A DNA stretch of 64,000 bases from Lentimicrobiaceae bacterium (GCA_023227965.1 JALOCA010000013.1:11436-75435), one strand, 5' to 3'; numbered from the stretch's first letter, positions 6,656 to 16,762 are shown. Notes: a model not told the origin generated them from the sequence alone. Translations and numbers: made by a program.

Positions 6656-9496
6656 CTAACGGGATGCATTGGCTTTCGCCCTTGCGTCCTGTTTAATTTT
6701 ATCGGCTTCCTGGCGGGCTTTGTCGAGCAGTGATTGCGACTGTTTGCGGGCTTCGTCAACAAGTTTATTGGCTTTGGTATCGGCTTCCTTTTTCACTTTG
6801 TCAGCAGCTTTCTGGGCAGCAATTTTTGCAATGGGTCCGTTTTTCTTGCCTTCGGCTACCAATTGATCAGCACGTTTGGCAGCTTCCGAGCGCAGATTGG
6901 CTGCACCGCTTTCCGCAGCTTTCACAACGTTGTTTGCCTGTTTCTGCGCATCGGCAAGTATTTTTGCAGCCTTTGCATCGGCTTCGTCAATCAGCTTGTT
7001 GGCTTCTTCTTTTACCTTTGTAACCACCTCTTCCTTTTTCTTTTGAATTTCTTCTTTAGCCTGTTCCTTAAGATTGCTTATTGCAGAAGTCATGGCTCCT
7101 TTTATTCCTGTGGAAACCTTAGGATCGGTAAGCGTACCGCCAATTAGTACAGCTACAGGTATCATCTCTCCCACGCTGAAATTGGCTCCTTTGGCATTAG
7201 CCTGCTTTACCAGGCTATTCAACACGCCATTTGCCTGTCCGCCGAACTCTTTACGTGGAATTTCCATATTCATGACGTAGCCGATGGTTTGGTCGAGAGC
7301 CGTCCATCCACTAACATTGGCTTTTATGTTACCTGTTTTCAAATCAAAGGGCTTAATATTTATCTTTCCATCAATAATATCAAACGAAAGATTCAGCTTT
7401 TCGAGCGAAATTTTGCGTAGTTTATCCATTTTAAGAGCATCGGCAATTTTGTTCATGGTATTTACATTCTCTATCTTTAATATCGAAGTCAGGAGCCCGC
7501 CATTACCGTTCATGCTGGTGTAAACCGGGTTCATGTGTTCGTCGAGAGTAGTTGCAATTGACATCTTCGCAGAGATTTTTCCCGAAGTTTTTTCGGCAAT
7601 AGGAGCCAGTTTCTGCACGGTATTGAAAGTAGTGAATGTTTTGTGGATGTCAACCTGGTTCATGTCGAAGTTGAAGTTTGCCTGCGGTTTTTTCACGTCG
7701 CGAGTATTGTAATTTCCGTTCATGGTGATTTGCCCGTCGAGCATGTTCATCTTTAAATTGTCGAGCGTAAGTTCCCGGTCTTTTATTTTTACGATTCCGC
7801 TTACATTGGTCATTTCATATTTATCATAAACCAGCTTTCCGAAGGTTGAATTCATCGTAAAATCAATGTTTGCGGGAACTTCGGCAACTGTCATCTGCGA
7901 TGTGTCGGCAGTGGTGGTGGTGGATGAAGCCGTCATAAAATCGGCAAGGTTCATGTTCTTTGAAGTCGTAGTAAGTGAACCTTCCAACACAGCATTTTTT
8001 TGCAGAAAATAAGCCAGGTAGTTGGAAAGTTTTCCTTTGGCGGAAAGATCGCTGTTGCCGCTTTGCATGCGGAAATCTGCCAGATCGAGATAGGCTGGTG
8101 TGAAGTTAAGTATTGCCGATGGAACATTGATTTCTTTTGGCAGGTCGGCACTTTTGTATTTCACATTGGCGGCAGTGATGTTTCCATCGGCTTTAAATTC
8201 CTGATATTTCTCCTTTTCAATAAAAGAGAGGCGACCATCGAGCTTTACATCTGCCTTTACTGTTCCCGAAAGAGTAGTTCCCTTGTCGAGGGGGTAAACT
8301 TTGCCTACGGCAGCAAGGTCGAATATTCCCTTGATTTTACCTTTTAATTGTGCATCACTAACGGGAGTGCGTACAGCCATAGTCATATCAACAGGATTGC
8401 CAGCCATTTCGAGATGGAAGCGTGTAATATCAATGGTGGTGGCATCGGGATTGCCATTAGGATTATCGGCTTTTACATCAATATTGATGTTGGTAACCGC
8501 AGCGGGAAGCGAAGGATATTTGAACATGGCATCGCCCACCTTGAGCCTGATACCGAAAGCCGGCATGGTTTTCTCGTTATATTTTCCCTTGATAAAACCA
8601 TCAAAAGCAAGGCTACCTTTGGTTTCGATTGAAGAAAAATCGTTGGTATAAATGGCAGGAACAAGCGAAAGGAAGCTTTTGAAATCGTTTTTGGCGGCAA
8701 AGAATTTAATATCCATATCAAAATCGTTTCCGGGCATAGCAAACCATCCGGAGGTACCGAGTAGAAGGTCGTTGAGCGAAAGCTCCATCTTTTTAAAAGT
8801 GAATTTGCTGTTCTTCAGATCAGCATCAAGAGTAGCATCGAGAACTGTTTTGGTTTTGTTAAGGTAAGGAATGCCATCGTACGATAGATAAAGCGATTCG
8901 ATTTCGGTAAGGGTTTTCAGTGAGGTAAAATCAGCCGCGAAGTCGCCACTAAGAGAAAAGTCAATGTTTTTTGCTTCGACGTTGGTGTTGGTGGTTTTGT
9001 CATCATAAGAGATGTAAGAATTGATGATTGCAAATTTTTTCAAGCTGATTTTGAACTTCGAAGGCTCAGCGACGGGTTCGGCGGCAGAAGGTTCAGAAGG
9101 TTTAACAATGTCCCAGTTTGCCTTTCCGTCGGTAAGTACTTTGAACTGTAGCCGTGCATCGTCAATAATTATTTTTTTGATTTCATAATTGTCCCCTTTT
9201 ATCACGCTCCATATATTAAGCCTTACTTTAAAAGATGAGATGCCTGCAAGGGTATCGCCCTCGAACTGGTTGATACCAACTATCAAAATATCGTGAACGG
9301 CAAGGGTTAAATCAGGAAAATTGCGAAGCATGGAAAGGCTTATTTTACCAAAGTCCACGGTAGCATACAAGGCGGAAGAGGCTTCTTTTTTTACGGCTTC
9401 TTTTATTTTTCCCTTGAATGCGAAAGGAAGTATTAATGCGATAAGAAATAATGCTGCGAAAACGATGAGCACAACTTTGCCAATTTTTCTTGCCAT
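6656..9496 (-). CDS. AsmA-family protein with a C-terminal 11-residue-repeat helical tail
   Basis: A 946-residue envelope protein. It starts with a single N-terminal membrane helix (about residues 7-27), followed by an AsmA-type N-terminal segment (VDFGKISLSMLRNFPDLTLAVHDILIVG) and a long beta-rich body ending in an AsmA-like C-terminal segment at about 600-780. AsmA/TamB/YhdP relatives form beta grooves that bridge inner and outer membranes and are implicated in phospholipid transport. What is odd is the last 140 residues: an Ala/Lys/Glu/Asp-rich helix with consecutive 11-residue units such as EEANKLIDEAD, AKAAKILADAQ and KQANNVVKAAE, small residues at positions 3 and 10 and aliphatics at 6-7. 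AsmA proteins normally lack this. The gene is monocistronic in appearance, with a TATTTTTG box at 9530-9537. Lipid transport is inferred from the family. Confidence 0.85.
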   Translation of the reverse strand: MARKIGKVVLIVFAALFLIALILPFAFKGKIKEAVKKEASSALYATVDFGKISLSMLRNFPDLTLAVHDILIVGINQFEGDTLAGISSFKVRLNIWSVIKGDNYEIKKIIIDDARLQFKVLTDGKANWDIVKPSEPSAAEPVAEPSKFKISLKKFAIINSYISYDDKTTNTNVEAKNIDFSLSGDFAADFTSLKTLTEIESLYLSYDGIPYLNKTKTVLDATLDADLKNSKFTFKKMELSLNDLLLGTSGWFAMPGNDFDMDIKFFAAKNDFKSFLSLVPAIYTNDFSSIETKGSLAFDGFIKGKYNEKTMPAFGIRLKVGDAMFKYPSLPAAVTNINIDVKADNPNGNPDATTIDITRFHLEMAGNPVDMTMAVRTPVSDAQLKGKIKGIFDLAAVGKVYPLDKGTTLSGTVKADVKLDGRLSFIEKEKYQEFKADGNITAANVKYKSADLPKEINVPSAILNFTPAYLDLADFRMQSGNSDLSAKGKLSNYLAYFLQKNAVLEGSLTTTSKNMNLADFMTASSTTTTADTSQMTVAEVPANIDFTMNSTFGKLVYDKYEMTNVSGIVKIKDRELTLDNLKMNMLDGQITMNGNYNTRDVKKPQANFNFDMNQVDIHKTFTTFNTVQKLAPIAEKTSGKISAKMSIATTLDEHMNPVYTSMNGNGGLLTSILKIENVNTMNKIADALKMDKLRKISLEKLNLSFDIIDGKINIKPFDLKTGNIKANVSGWTALDQTIGYVMNMEIPRKEFGGQANGVLNSLVKQANAKGANFSVGEMIPVAVLIGGTLTDPKVSTGIKGAMTSAISNLKEQAKEEIQKKKEEVVTKVKEEANKLIDEADAKAAKILADAQKQANNVVKAAESGAANLRSEAAKRADQLVAEGKKNGPIAKIAAQKAADKVKKEADTKANKLVDEARKQSQSLLDKARQEADKIKQDARAKANASR

Positions 9497-9529
9497 AACG
9501 AAAAAGTTTTTAGATAGTGAATACTTCTA

Positions 9530-9537
9530 CAAAAATA
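9530..9537 (-). promoter_or_regulatory. Predicted -7 box of the AsmA-family gene
   Basis: On the minus strand this reads TATTTTTG, an exact TAnnTTTG match, 33 bases before the ATG ending at 9496. No convincing -33 element is visible. Confidence 0.5.
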
Positions 9538-9660
9538 AGAAATTACATTCAGAAGCAGGTATTACTGACCGTATTTTATTTTGTAAAGAATGTTCAGCCT
9601 TTGTATTTGCCGTAAGGCATCATCATGTTGACTAAGGCTCCCGGAATTTCACCATCTATT

Positions 9661-10890
9661 CTACCGTTTTACTTCTTTGAACATTCCCTTCACCTTTTTC
9701 AGCGAACCATCGGTTTTTACAGGTTTAACACTTAAAACACGCGAAAAAATGGAGTACAAATCAACATTATCGAAAGTGGGCTGAACAAAACCTTGTTTAA
9801 AATCAGGACCCATTGCATAGAAAATTCCATGAACATCGGTGTTGTTAATATCATAACCATGGGTTCCGCCCCTGTAGGTTTTGGAATTCTGCCAGTTTAC
9901 ACTCCAACTACTGTCGGCTAAAACTATCAGGTCGAGAGTACGCTGATTTGAACCGTAATGCAGTTTTTTAGGTAACTTTCCGTGTTTCCAAACGGAAAGA
10001 TGTGGTATTTTTTTAATCCTGTTGTAAGCCGAGTCAATAAGGCTGTCTTTAACATCGAGATTCAGAACGGGATTATAGCCTTGAATATGGTCGAACCAAT
10101 CTTTATTAACAAAATCGGAAAGAACTATCACCCTGTCGTTTGAAGTAGGACACATTCCATGGTCGGAAGTGATGATGATATTCACCTTGCTGGCAATGGG
10201 AAGGTTTTTTACCTGGTTAATAAAAATTCCAACGAGGCTATCGAGTTGGTTTACCATCGAAAGAGTTTTTCGGTTATCGGGACCGAAATAATGTCCTGAT
10301 TTGTCCGGTTCGTGTATATACCACATAATCAGGTGAGGACGTTTTTCTTCGGGAAGGTTAAGCCAGGCAATCACTGTATCAATGCGCTGGCGGAATGGGA
10401 AATCCTGTTCATAGCGTTTCCAATAGTAAGGGCGGATATTTTCGATAGCAACTTCCGAACCAACCCAAAAGTAGCTGGCTGTTTTTATACCTTGCTTTTC
10501 AGCCGTTACCCAAATAGGTTCGCCACCGTAAAAATAGGTATCTTCTCTTGAATTATCAGTCATTGAATATGTTTTCCCTGTTTTTGGGTCAAAAAAACCA
10601 TTGTTTACAATGCCGTGATGGTCGGGATACAAGCCGGTTGCCATTGTATAATGGTTTGGAAAAGTTACCGAAGGAAATGAAGGGCGAAGTGAATAAGCTT
10701 TTACTCCCTGGCGGGCAATATAATCGAGGTTGGGCGTGGAAGTTTTTGAAGGATAATCCCAGCGGAATCCGTCCAACGATAACACAACAAGATATGGAAC
10801 GTCGGGTTTACTGCTTTTTTGTGCAAAAACGCCGATGGATATCAGCAGGGAAAAAATAAATAAAAAAATTATATTTCGTTTCATATTCAT
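9661..10890 (-). CDS. Secreted type I phosphodiesterase / nucleotide pyrophosphatase (NPP-like, alkaline phosphatase superfamily)
   Basis: A 409-residue exported metal-dependent hydrolase that, by family, splits phosphodiester or pyrophosphate bonds of nucleotides or sugar nucleotides. The N-terminus is a signal peptide ending FAQ. The two-zinc active site is visible: Asp40 in SLDGFRWD, the nucleophile Thr76 in PSVTFPNHY, EPDKSGHYFGP, SDHGM and GTHGYD. Length agrees with compact bacterial NPPs without extra domains. It lies downstream of the TonB-dependent receptor but is separated from it by a strong terminator and has its own -7 box at 10905-10912, so it is probably a separate unit. Substrate is unknown; nucleotide or phosphate scavenging in the periplasm is a reasonable inference. 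Confidence 0.92.
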   Translation of the reverse strand: MNMKRNIIFLFIFSLLISIGVFAQKSSKPDVPYLVVLSLDGFRWDYPSKTSTPNLDYIARQGVKAYSLRPSFPSVTFPNHYTMATGLYPDHHGIVNNGFFDPKTGKTYSMTDNSREDTYFYGGEPIWVTAEKQGIKTASYFWVGSEVAIENIRPYYWKRYEQDFPFRQRIDTVIAWLNLPEEKRPHLIMWYIHEPDKSGHYFGPDNRKTLSMVNQLDSLVGIFINQVKNLPIASKVNIIITSDHGMCPTSNDRVIVLSDFVNKDWFDHIQGYNPVLNLDVKDSLIDSAYNRIKKIPHLSVWKHGKLPKKLHYGSNQRTLDLIVLADSSWSVNWQNSKTYRGGTHGYDINNTDVHGIFYAMGPDFKQGFVQPTFDNVDLYSIFSRVLSVKPVKTDGSLKKVKGMFKEVKR

Positions 10891-10904
10891 AACTATTTTG
10901 CCAA

Positions 10905-10912
10905 CAAAAGTA
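10905..10912 (-). promoter_or_regulatory. Predicted -7 box of the NPP-like phosphodiesterase gene
   Basis: The minus strand reads TACTTTTG, an exact TAnnTTTG match, 14 bases before the first ATG of the gene. The leader would be very short. Confidence 0.5.
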
Positions 10913-10945
10913 AGTAAATGAATTTATAAATTGATATTCTCTAAT

Positions 10946-10986
10946 CAAAAAAAAGAAAGCCGCAATCGCGATGACTGACGGCTTTC
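10946..10986 (-). terminator. Rho-independent terminator of the TonB-dependent receptor gene
   Basis: An 8-base perfect stem, GAAAGCCG (10955-10962) with CGGCTTTC (10979-10986), is followed on the minus strand by an uninterrupted run of nine T (10946-10954). It lies 36 bases after the receptor's stop codon. Confidence 0.9.
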
Positions 10987-11022
10987 AAAAAAATGAAACA
11001 CTTTTATTAAAAAAAATGAAGT

Positions 11023-13776
11023 TTAGAAATCAATTCTTATGCTGGCATTCCAGGTTCTTCCGAAACCATACCATCCTTTGGCATTGTCAATGTCGTGTGA
11101 ATAAGTGCCATCTTCCAAAACGGGTACATCCGTAGCATCGGCAATATAAACTTCATCGAGCAAATTATTGGCATTGATACGGAAAGTGAATCCTATTTTT
11201 TCCATACGATAAGTGTAAGAAATACCTGCATCAAGCAGCCCATAAGGATCAAGCTTGGCTGATTGTCCCCTGTCGTTTTCATTTTGACGGGCTGAAGGAT
11301 CAAATTTTGCATAGTTATTAGTATAATAGGAATAGGTAGCATCAAATCCTAAACCAAAACGGAATTTGTAGTCTGCACCGAAAGCAAATGTGGTTTGGGC
11401 TGCATCGCCTACGCGGATGTCGTTGGCGTAAACATTAACAGTACTAACGGGATTGTGATTTTCATCAAAAATACGTGCAGTTACATCATTTTTCCATTGC
11501 CAGTCGCCAATTGAAGCCATTGCTGAAAGTTTGAAATCTTTTACGGGTTCGGCATTAATATCTATTTCAATACCATTATGTAAAGCATTTTGTCCGGTTA
11601 TGTTGGCAATTAATACCAATCCTGAAGGAGAAGTCCAACTTTGCTGGAAAGCTTTATCTATCCACTGGGTAGAATAAAGGTTTACATTGGCAGAAATAAA
11701 TTTCCAGTTCAATCCATAACCAAGTTCCATGCTGAATACTTTTTCATTTTTAATGTCGGAAGCAAGGTCATTTTTGTAATTAACAAAAATATTGCCCAGA
11801 GTAGGGGGACGTGTAAAATAACCGGTATTAAAGAATATGTTGTTGTATTCGTTAATATTATAATTGATACCACCTTTTACGGTATATCCAACATAGCTTT
11901 TGGTAGGAGATTCTTGTCCGGGATATCTTGCCAGCAAATCACTTGCATCATTGTAAGTTATTTTATCAATAGTGATTGGAACAGTCATGGTCTCGGCTAT
12001 TGCCTTGATATTGGCATCGCTGTAATAGCTGAAACGATCCACTCTTTTAAAACTTGTGTTGCTTACACTTCCTGCTACAAAAACCGAAAGGTTGTTTTTT
12101 GAATACTCAAGTTGAGCAAAAGCACCTTCCCAATAAACCTGGCTGTCGTAATCGTAACCAATTTTATCATCGGCTTCTGCTTTAACGATTGGATGATTTT
12201 TATCGGTATTAATATCAAGATAATAATCAGCACCAAGTAAGCCATAAACTTTCTGATAATGCAGCCCTTTATAATAACGAAGATCAACTCCGGCTACAAG
12301 TTTCAGGTTATCGTTAAAAGTATGTTTTAAGGTGGAAAGAAATCCGTACCAGTTGTGTTCGTTCATGGAAGCGCGACGGATGATTCCGGCTTTGTACTTG
12401 CCATCGCTATCGGCAGTATTGCTGAAAGTAATCACCGTATCGTTTCCTAAAGCATTTTTGAAATGATAGGTAAACGAACCTCCTGAATTGTATTTATAAA
12501 TGCTATCAATCAAAAGTGTATGATCTTTTGAGTTTCGGAACGACGACAAATAAACTTTGTTGGTTTTGTCTTTTGCATCTTTCCATGCGAGGTTTCCGAT
12601 ATCGCCCGAGCCGCCTCCACGACCAAAGGAAGCATAAACCGAAGTTGCCAAAAACGACTTATCAGATATTGTCCAGTAGTGGTTCAGTGCGTACTGTGGT
12701 TTGTGGTAGAAATTTTTACGCATGGTGTATTCGTTACCATTCAGGTAGCCCCAGTCGGAATTGTATTTTTTCCCATAGCTGTCGTATTTTTTTATCGTTT
12801 CCTGAGTGCTACGTTGTCCGTGCTGCTGAGGAGCGCCAACGGCTGTAAGTACCAGCATGTGTTTTTTGTTGAATTCCTTAGTGATAGAGCCGAAATATGA
12901 CCAGGCATCAGTCCAGGTTTGGTCAATATATCCGTCGCCTGTAGTACGTGAACCGGCAACGGTTATTGCCCAACCACCTTTCATGCGACCTGTAGAAAGT
13001 GTTAAAGCATTTTTAAGGTAGCCGTCGTTTCCAACTGAACTGGCAAAAACGCCTCCTTTTTTAGCATCGGTAGTCTTTGTAATGATGTTCATGGTACCAC
13101 CAACAGAACTTATGGCAAGTTTTGAAGCTCCCAATCCACGTTGAACCTGTAAATCACGGGTTGCATCGCTTAGTCCTGCCCAGTTCGACCAGTAAACCCA
13201 ACCATTTTCCATGTCGTTTACCGGAATACCATTAATCATTATAGCAGTATTTCGTTGGTCGAAGCCACGAACATTGATACGTGAATCGCCAAAACCACCA
13301 CCGGAACGAGTAACATAAACCGAAGGTGTTGTTCTTAAAATTTCCGGAAATTCCTGGTTACCTACTTTTTTCTCGATAACATCTGCTTTGATGGAGGAAA
13401 CAGCAACAGGAGTCTGCCTTTCGATGGCTATGGAAGAAATTACCTGCACACCTTCCAGTCCCAAAGCATTGGTTTCGAGGGCAATTTTGCCAAGATTCAC
13501 TTCACCCTTGATCTTAACTGTAAGTGTTTTGGAGATGTAACCTACATAGGAAACGATGATATCAGCCTCAGTTTTTTGCACTTTTAGTGAAAAACTGCCA
13601 TCGAGCCCTGAGGAAGTACCCGTAGAACTTCCTATAACCATGATGGTTGCTCCGATAAGCGATTCATTTGTCTTTGCGTCGAGAACGCTTCCTTTAAGGA
13701 CTCCCTGAGAGAACGTTGTTGTTACAGCAAAGCACATGACTGTAACCAACAATAAAAGTCTGTAAACCTTTTTCAT
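11023..13776 (-). CDS. TonB-dependent outer-membrane receptor with CarboxypepD_reg-like N-terminal domain
   Basis: A 917-residue outer-membrane active transporter. Order of parts: signal peptide (residues 1-23, ending TFSQ), a CarboxypepD_reg-like beta domain (about 25-110, GSVLDAKTNESLIGATIMV), a plug domain (about 120-235, including NVRGFDQRNTAIMINGIPVNDMENG) and a long barrel ending in the aromatic C-terminal residue typical of outer-membrane proteins (SIRIDF). The plug insertion YWSNWAGLSDATRDLQVQRG resembles CirA/FecA-like receptors, and no SusD partner is adjacent, so this is not a SusC-type glycan importer. A siderophore, cobalamin or peptide ligand is possible, but the sequence does not decide. 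It has its own terminator. The closest promoter-like box (TACCTTTA at 13818-13825) misses the consensus at the last base. Confidence 0.93.
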   Translation of the reverse strand: MKKVYRLLLLVTVMCFAVTTTFSQGVLKGSVLDAKTNESLIGATIMVIGSSTGTSSGLDGSFSLKVQKTEADIIVSYVGYISKTLTVKIKGEVNLGKIALETNALGLEGVQVISSIAIERQTPVAVSSIKADVIEKKVGNQEFPEILRTTPSVYVTRSGGGFGDSRINVRGFDQRNTAIMINGIPVNDMENGWVYWSNWAGLSDATRDLQVQRGLGASKLAISSVGGTMNIITKTTDAKKGGVFASSVGNDGYLKNALTLSTGRMKGGWAITVAGSRTTGDGYIDQTWTDAWSYFGSITKEFNKKHMLVLTAVGAPQQHGQRSTQETIKKYDSYGKKYNSDWGYLNGNEYTMRKNFYHKPQYALNHYWTISDKSFLATSVYASFGRGGGSGDIGNLAWKDAKDKTNKVYLSSFRNSKDHTLLIDSIYKYNSGGSFTYHFKNALGNDTVITFSNTADSDGKYKAGIIRRASMNEHNWYGFLSTLKHTFNDNLKLVAGVDLRYYKGLHYQKVYGLLGADYYLDINTDKNHPIVKAEADDKIGYDYDSQVYWEGAFAQLEYSKNNLSVFVAGSVSNTSFKRVDRFSYYSDANIKAIAETMTVPITIDKITYNDASDLLARYPGQESPTKSYVGYTVKGGINYNINEYNNIFFNTGYFTRPPTLGNIFVNYKNDLASDIKNEKVFSMELGYGLNWKFISANVNLYSTQWIDKAFQQSWTSPSGLVLIANITGQNALHNGIEIDINAEPVKDFKLSAMASIGDWQWKNDVTARIFDENHNPVSTVNVYANDIRVGDAAQTTFAFGADYKFRFGLGFDATYSYYTNNYAKFDPSARQNENDRGQSAKLDPYGLLDAGISYTYRMEKIGFTFRINANNLLDEVYIADATDVPVLEDGTYSHDIDNAKGWYGFGRTWNASIRIDF

Positions 13777-14098
13777 AAATTGACGATTTAATTAATAATT
13801 TGATATTGCTAATATATTAAAGGTAGAAAACAATTCTTCATTTTTTTAAGTAAAGTTTTAACCCTTTATTCACAATTTTTAAGTAAAATTAGAAAGTAAA
13901 CTCAAAAAACAGATAAATACTATAATAAATAATTGTAAAATAATTATTAACTACAAATATAAAATAATTATATATCAATGGTATATTGCATTTAGTATCT
14001 ATTCAACTTGCATTAGGAAATGGTTACCAGGATTTTTTTATTTTTGCACTTCCTTTTCCTAAAATAGGAAACGTTTATATAAATAACAGAAAAATAGA
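13777..14098. other. Divergent intergenic region between the TonB receptor and valS
   Basis: About 320 very AT-rich bases. The plus half carries the valS -7 box at 14039-14046; the minus half carries a near-match TACCTTTA (13818-13825) for the receptor. No open frame, no riboswitch-like conserved box (in particular no B12 box) and no tRNA is visible. Confidence 0.5.
14039..14046 (+). promoter_or_regulatory. Predicted -7 box of valS
   Basis: TATTTTTG matches TAnnTTTG exactly, 52 bases before the ATG of valS. The leader contains no obvious T-box or other leader structure. Confidence 0.5.
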
Positions 14099-16735
14099 AT
14101 GAAGAATATCCCGAGCCAGTACAATCCCTCAAAAACAGAAGACAAATGGTATGCTTTGTGGCTGGAAAAAAAGTTTTTCAGATCAATTCCCGACCATCGC
14201 CCTGCTTACACCATAGTAATTCCGCCTCCTAATGTTACAGGTGTTTTACACATGGGGCACATGCTTAATAATACAATTCAGGATATTCTCGTACGTCGTG
14301 CACGAATGCAGGGGAAAAATGCCTGCTGGCTTCCCGGTACCGACCATGCAAGTATTGCTACTGAGGCTAAGGTGGTTGCCAAATTGAAAGAAGCAGGAAT
14401 CAGCAAATCGAGCCTTACCCGCGAAGAGTTTCTTACCCATGCATGGGAATGGAAAGAAAAACATGGAGGTATCATTCTCGAACAATTGAAAAAACTGGGT
14501 GCTTCCTGCGACTGGGAACGCACTAAGTTTACCATGGATGAAAGCATGTACGAATCGGTAATTGATGTTTTTATTGATTTGTATAATAAAGGGCTCATTT
14601 ACCGTGGTGTACGCATGGTAAACTGGGACCCGCAGGCACTTACCGCTCTTTCGGACGAAGAAGTTCTTTACAAGGAAGTGCAGTCGAAACTGTATTATCT
14701 CCGTTACCAGATAGAAGGTACAACTGACCAATGGGTTACCATTGCCACCACCCGTCCTGAAACCATATTAGGCGATACAGCCGTTTGTTTTCATCCGGAA
14801 GACGAACGTTTCATGCATCTCAAAGGAAAAAGAGTGCTCGTTCCTCTTATCAATCGTAGCATACCCCTCATCACCGACGAATATGTTGATCGTGAATTTG
14901 GTACCGGTTGCTTGAAAATTACACCGGCACACGACATCAACGACTATAACATAGGCATAAAGTATCAGTTACAAAGTATTGATATATTTAATGATAATGG
15001 CACACTCAATGAAAGTGCACAATTGTATATTGGAGAAGACCGCTTTGCTGTCCGCACAAAAATAACTGAGGAACTGCAACAAAAAGGGCATCTGGTGAAA
15101 GTGGAAGAATATGTGAATAAAGTAGGCTTCTCTGAACGTACCGATGCGGTGATTGAACCCAAACTTTCGCAACAATGGTTCATGAAAATGAGCGAAATGG
15201 CAAAACCAGCCCTCGACGTTGTAATGAACGATACCATACAGTTTCACCCCGAAAAATTTAAAAATACTTACCGGCACTGGATGGAAAATGTGAAAGATTG
15301 GTGCATCAGCCGTCAGTTATGGTGGGGACAACGTATCCCTGTATACTATTTACCCGATGGAAAAATGGTAGCTGCCAAATCGAGAGAAGATGCGTTGCAA
15401 ATTGCAAAGGCAAAATTTCAAATTGCTGATTTGGAAGAAGACGACCTAAAGCAGGATGAAGATGTACTTGACACTTGGTTTTCCTCCTGGTTATGGCCCA
15501 TCTCCGTTTTTGATGGAATCCGGTATCCTGACAATTCCGATATTAAATATTATTACCCTACCGACGACCTTATCACCGCTCCTGAAATTTTGTTTTTTTG
15601 GGTAGCCCGTATGATTATGGCAGGCTGGGAATACCGTAAAGAAATTCCGTTCCGTAATGTTTACCTGACCGGAATAGTTCGTGATAAATTGGGACGGAAA
15701 ATGTCGAAACAATTGGGCAATTCACCCGACCCGCTTGAGCTTATAAAAAAATATGGTGCTGACGGCGTAAGAGTAGGTATGCTTTTAACTTCCCCTGCCG
15801 GGAACGACCTTCCCTTTGACGAAAATTTGTGTGAACAGGGAAGAAATTTCAGCAATAAAGTATGGAACGCTTTTCGCCTCATAAAAGGCTGGACTGTGGA
15901 CAAAAACCTTTCCCAGCCGCTTTCTTCAAGTGTTCCAGTGCAATGGTTCGAAGCCAGATTACAACAGTCTGTAGCAGCGTTGGACGATGATTTTAGCAAA
16001 TACCGGCTTTCGGAAGCACTAATGCGGGTGTATAAACTCATCTGGGACGATTTTTGCGCCTGGTATCTCGAAATGATAAAACCCGGCTATCAGCAACCCA
16101 TTGACGAACTTACCTATGAGGCTACAATCAGATTTTTTGAACGTTTGATGAAAATTTTGCATCCGTTTATGCCTTTTATCACCGAGGAAATCTGGCACTT
16201 ACTTGCTGATAGAGCGGACGATGATTGCATTACTATAGCTGCAATGCCCGTTGCACAACAGTGGAACCACAATTTACTGAAACGGTTTGAATATGCTGAA
16301 GAAGTGATTGTAGCACTCCGGAGTTTAAGAAAAGAGAAAAATATTCCTAACAAGGACAGCCTGCAATTGTATATCTGTAAAAATAACGGGCAACCCGATA
16401 CTTTTTTTGATCCGGTAATCGCCAAACTTGCCAACCTTAGCGAAATTAATTATACTACCGAAAAAATAGAAGGAGCCCTGTCATTTGTAATCCGTAGTAC
16501 CGAATTTTACGTACCGGTTACTGCTGCAGTTGACCTGACTTCGGAAATTTTAAAAATGGAAGAAGAACTGGCATATACCCGTGGGTTTCTTGCTTCTGTC
16601 CTAAAAAAACTGAGTAACGAAAGGTTCGTAAATAGTGCTCCTGAAAAGGTTGTTGCGATGGAACTCAAGAAACAGGCTGATGCAGAAGCCCGTATTAAAA
16701 TACTGGAAGAACAATTGATTGCCCTGAGGAAATAA
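14099..16735 (+). CDS. valS: Valine--tRNA ligase
   Basis: Charges tRNA-Val with valine. The 878 residues contain the class I synthetase motifs: HIGH as HMGH at residues 51-54 (in PPNVTGVLHMGHML) and the KMSKS loop as KMSKQ at 534-538, followed by LGNSPDPLELI. The editing domain lies between (for example TIATTRPETILGDTAV near residue 215). An anticodon-binding domain follows, and the C-terminus is the ValRS coiled-coil arm (LKMEEELAYTRGFLASVLKKL). Full length; the start ATG fits MKNIPSQYNPSKTEDKWYALW, typical for the family. A strong terminator follows 27 bases after the stop, so valS appears to be a single-gene unit. Confidence 0.98.
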   Translation: MKNIPSQYNPSKTEDKWYALWLEKKFFRSIPDHRPAYTIVIPPPNVTGVLHMGHMLNNTIQDILVRRARMQGKNACWLPGTDHASIATEAKVVAKLKEAGISKSSLTREEFLTHAWEWKEKHGGIILEQLKKLGASCDWERTKFTMDESMYESVIDVFIDLYNKGLIYRGVRMVNWDPQALTALSDEEVLYKEVQSKLYYLRYQIEGTTDQWVTIATTRPETILGDTAVCFHPEDERFMHLKGKRVLVPLINRSIPLITDEYVDREFGTGCLKITPAHDINDYNIGIKYQLQSIDIFNDNGTLNESAQLYIGEDRFAVRTKITEELQQKGHLVKVEEYVNKVGFSERTDAVIEPKLSQQWFMKMSEMAKPALDVVMNDTIQFHPEKFKNTYRHWMENVKDWCISRQLWWGQRIPVYYLPDGKMVAAKSREDALQIAKAKFQIADLEEDDLKQDEDVLDTWFSSWLWPISVFDGIRYPDNSDIKYYYPTDDLITAPEILFFWVARMIMAGWEYRKEIPFRNVYLTGIVRDKLGRKMSKQLGNSPDPLELIKKYGADGVRVGMLLTSPAGNDLPFDENLCEQGRNFSNKVWNAFRLIKGWTVDKNLSQPLSSSVPVQWFEARLQQSVAALDDDFSKYRLSEALMRVYKLIWDDFCAWYLEMIKPGYQQPIDELTYEATIRFFERLMKILHPFMPFITEEIWHLLADRADDDCITIAAMPVAQQWNHNLLKRFEYAEEVIVALRSLRKEKNIPNKDSLQLYICKNNGQPDTFFDPVIAKLANLSEINYTTEKIEGALSFVIRSTEFYVPVTAAVDLTSEILKMEEELAYTRGFLASVLKKLSNERFVNSAPEKVVAMELKKQADAEARIKILEEQLIALRK

Positions 16736-16762
16736 AAATCCGGGCAAAAAGCATAAATACTA

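Noticed and set aside
11023..13776. SusC-type nutrient receptor
   Set aside because: No SusD gene is adjacent, and the plug and N-terminal domain do not point to a SusCD pair.
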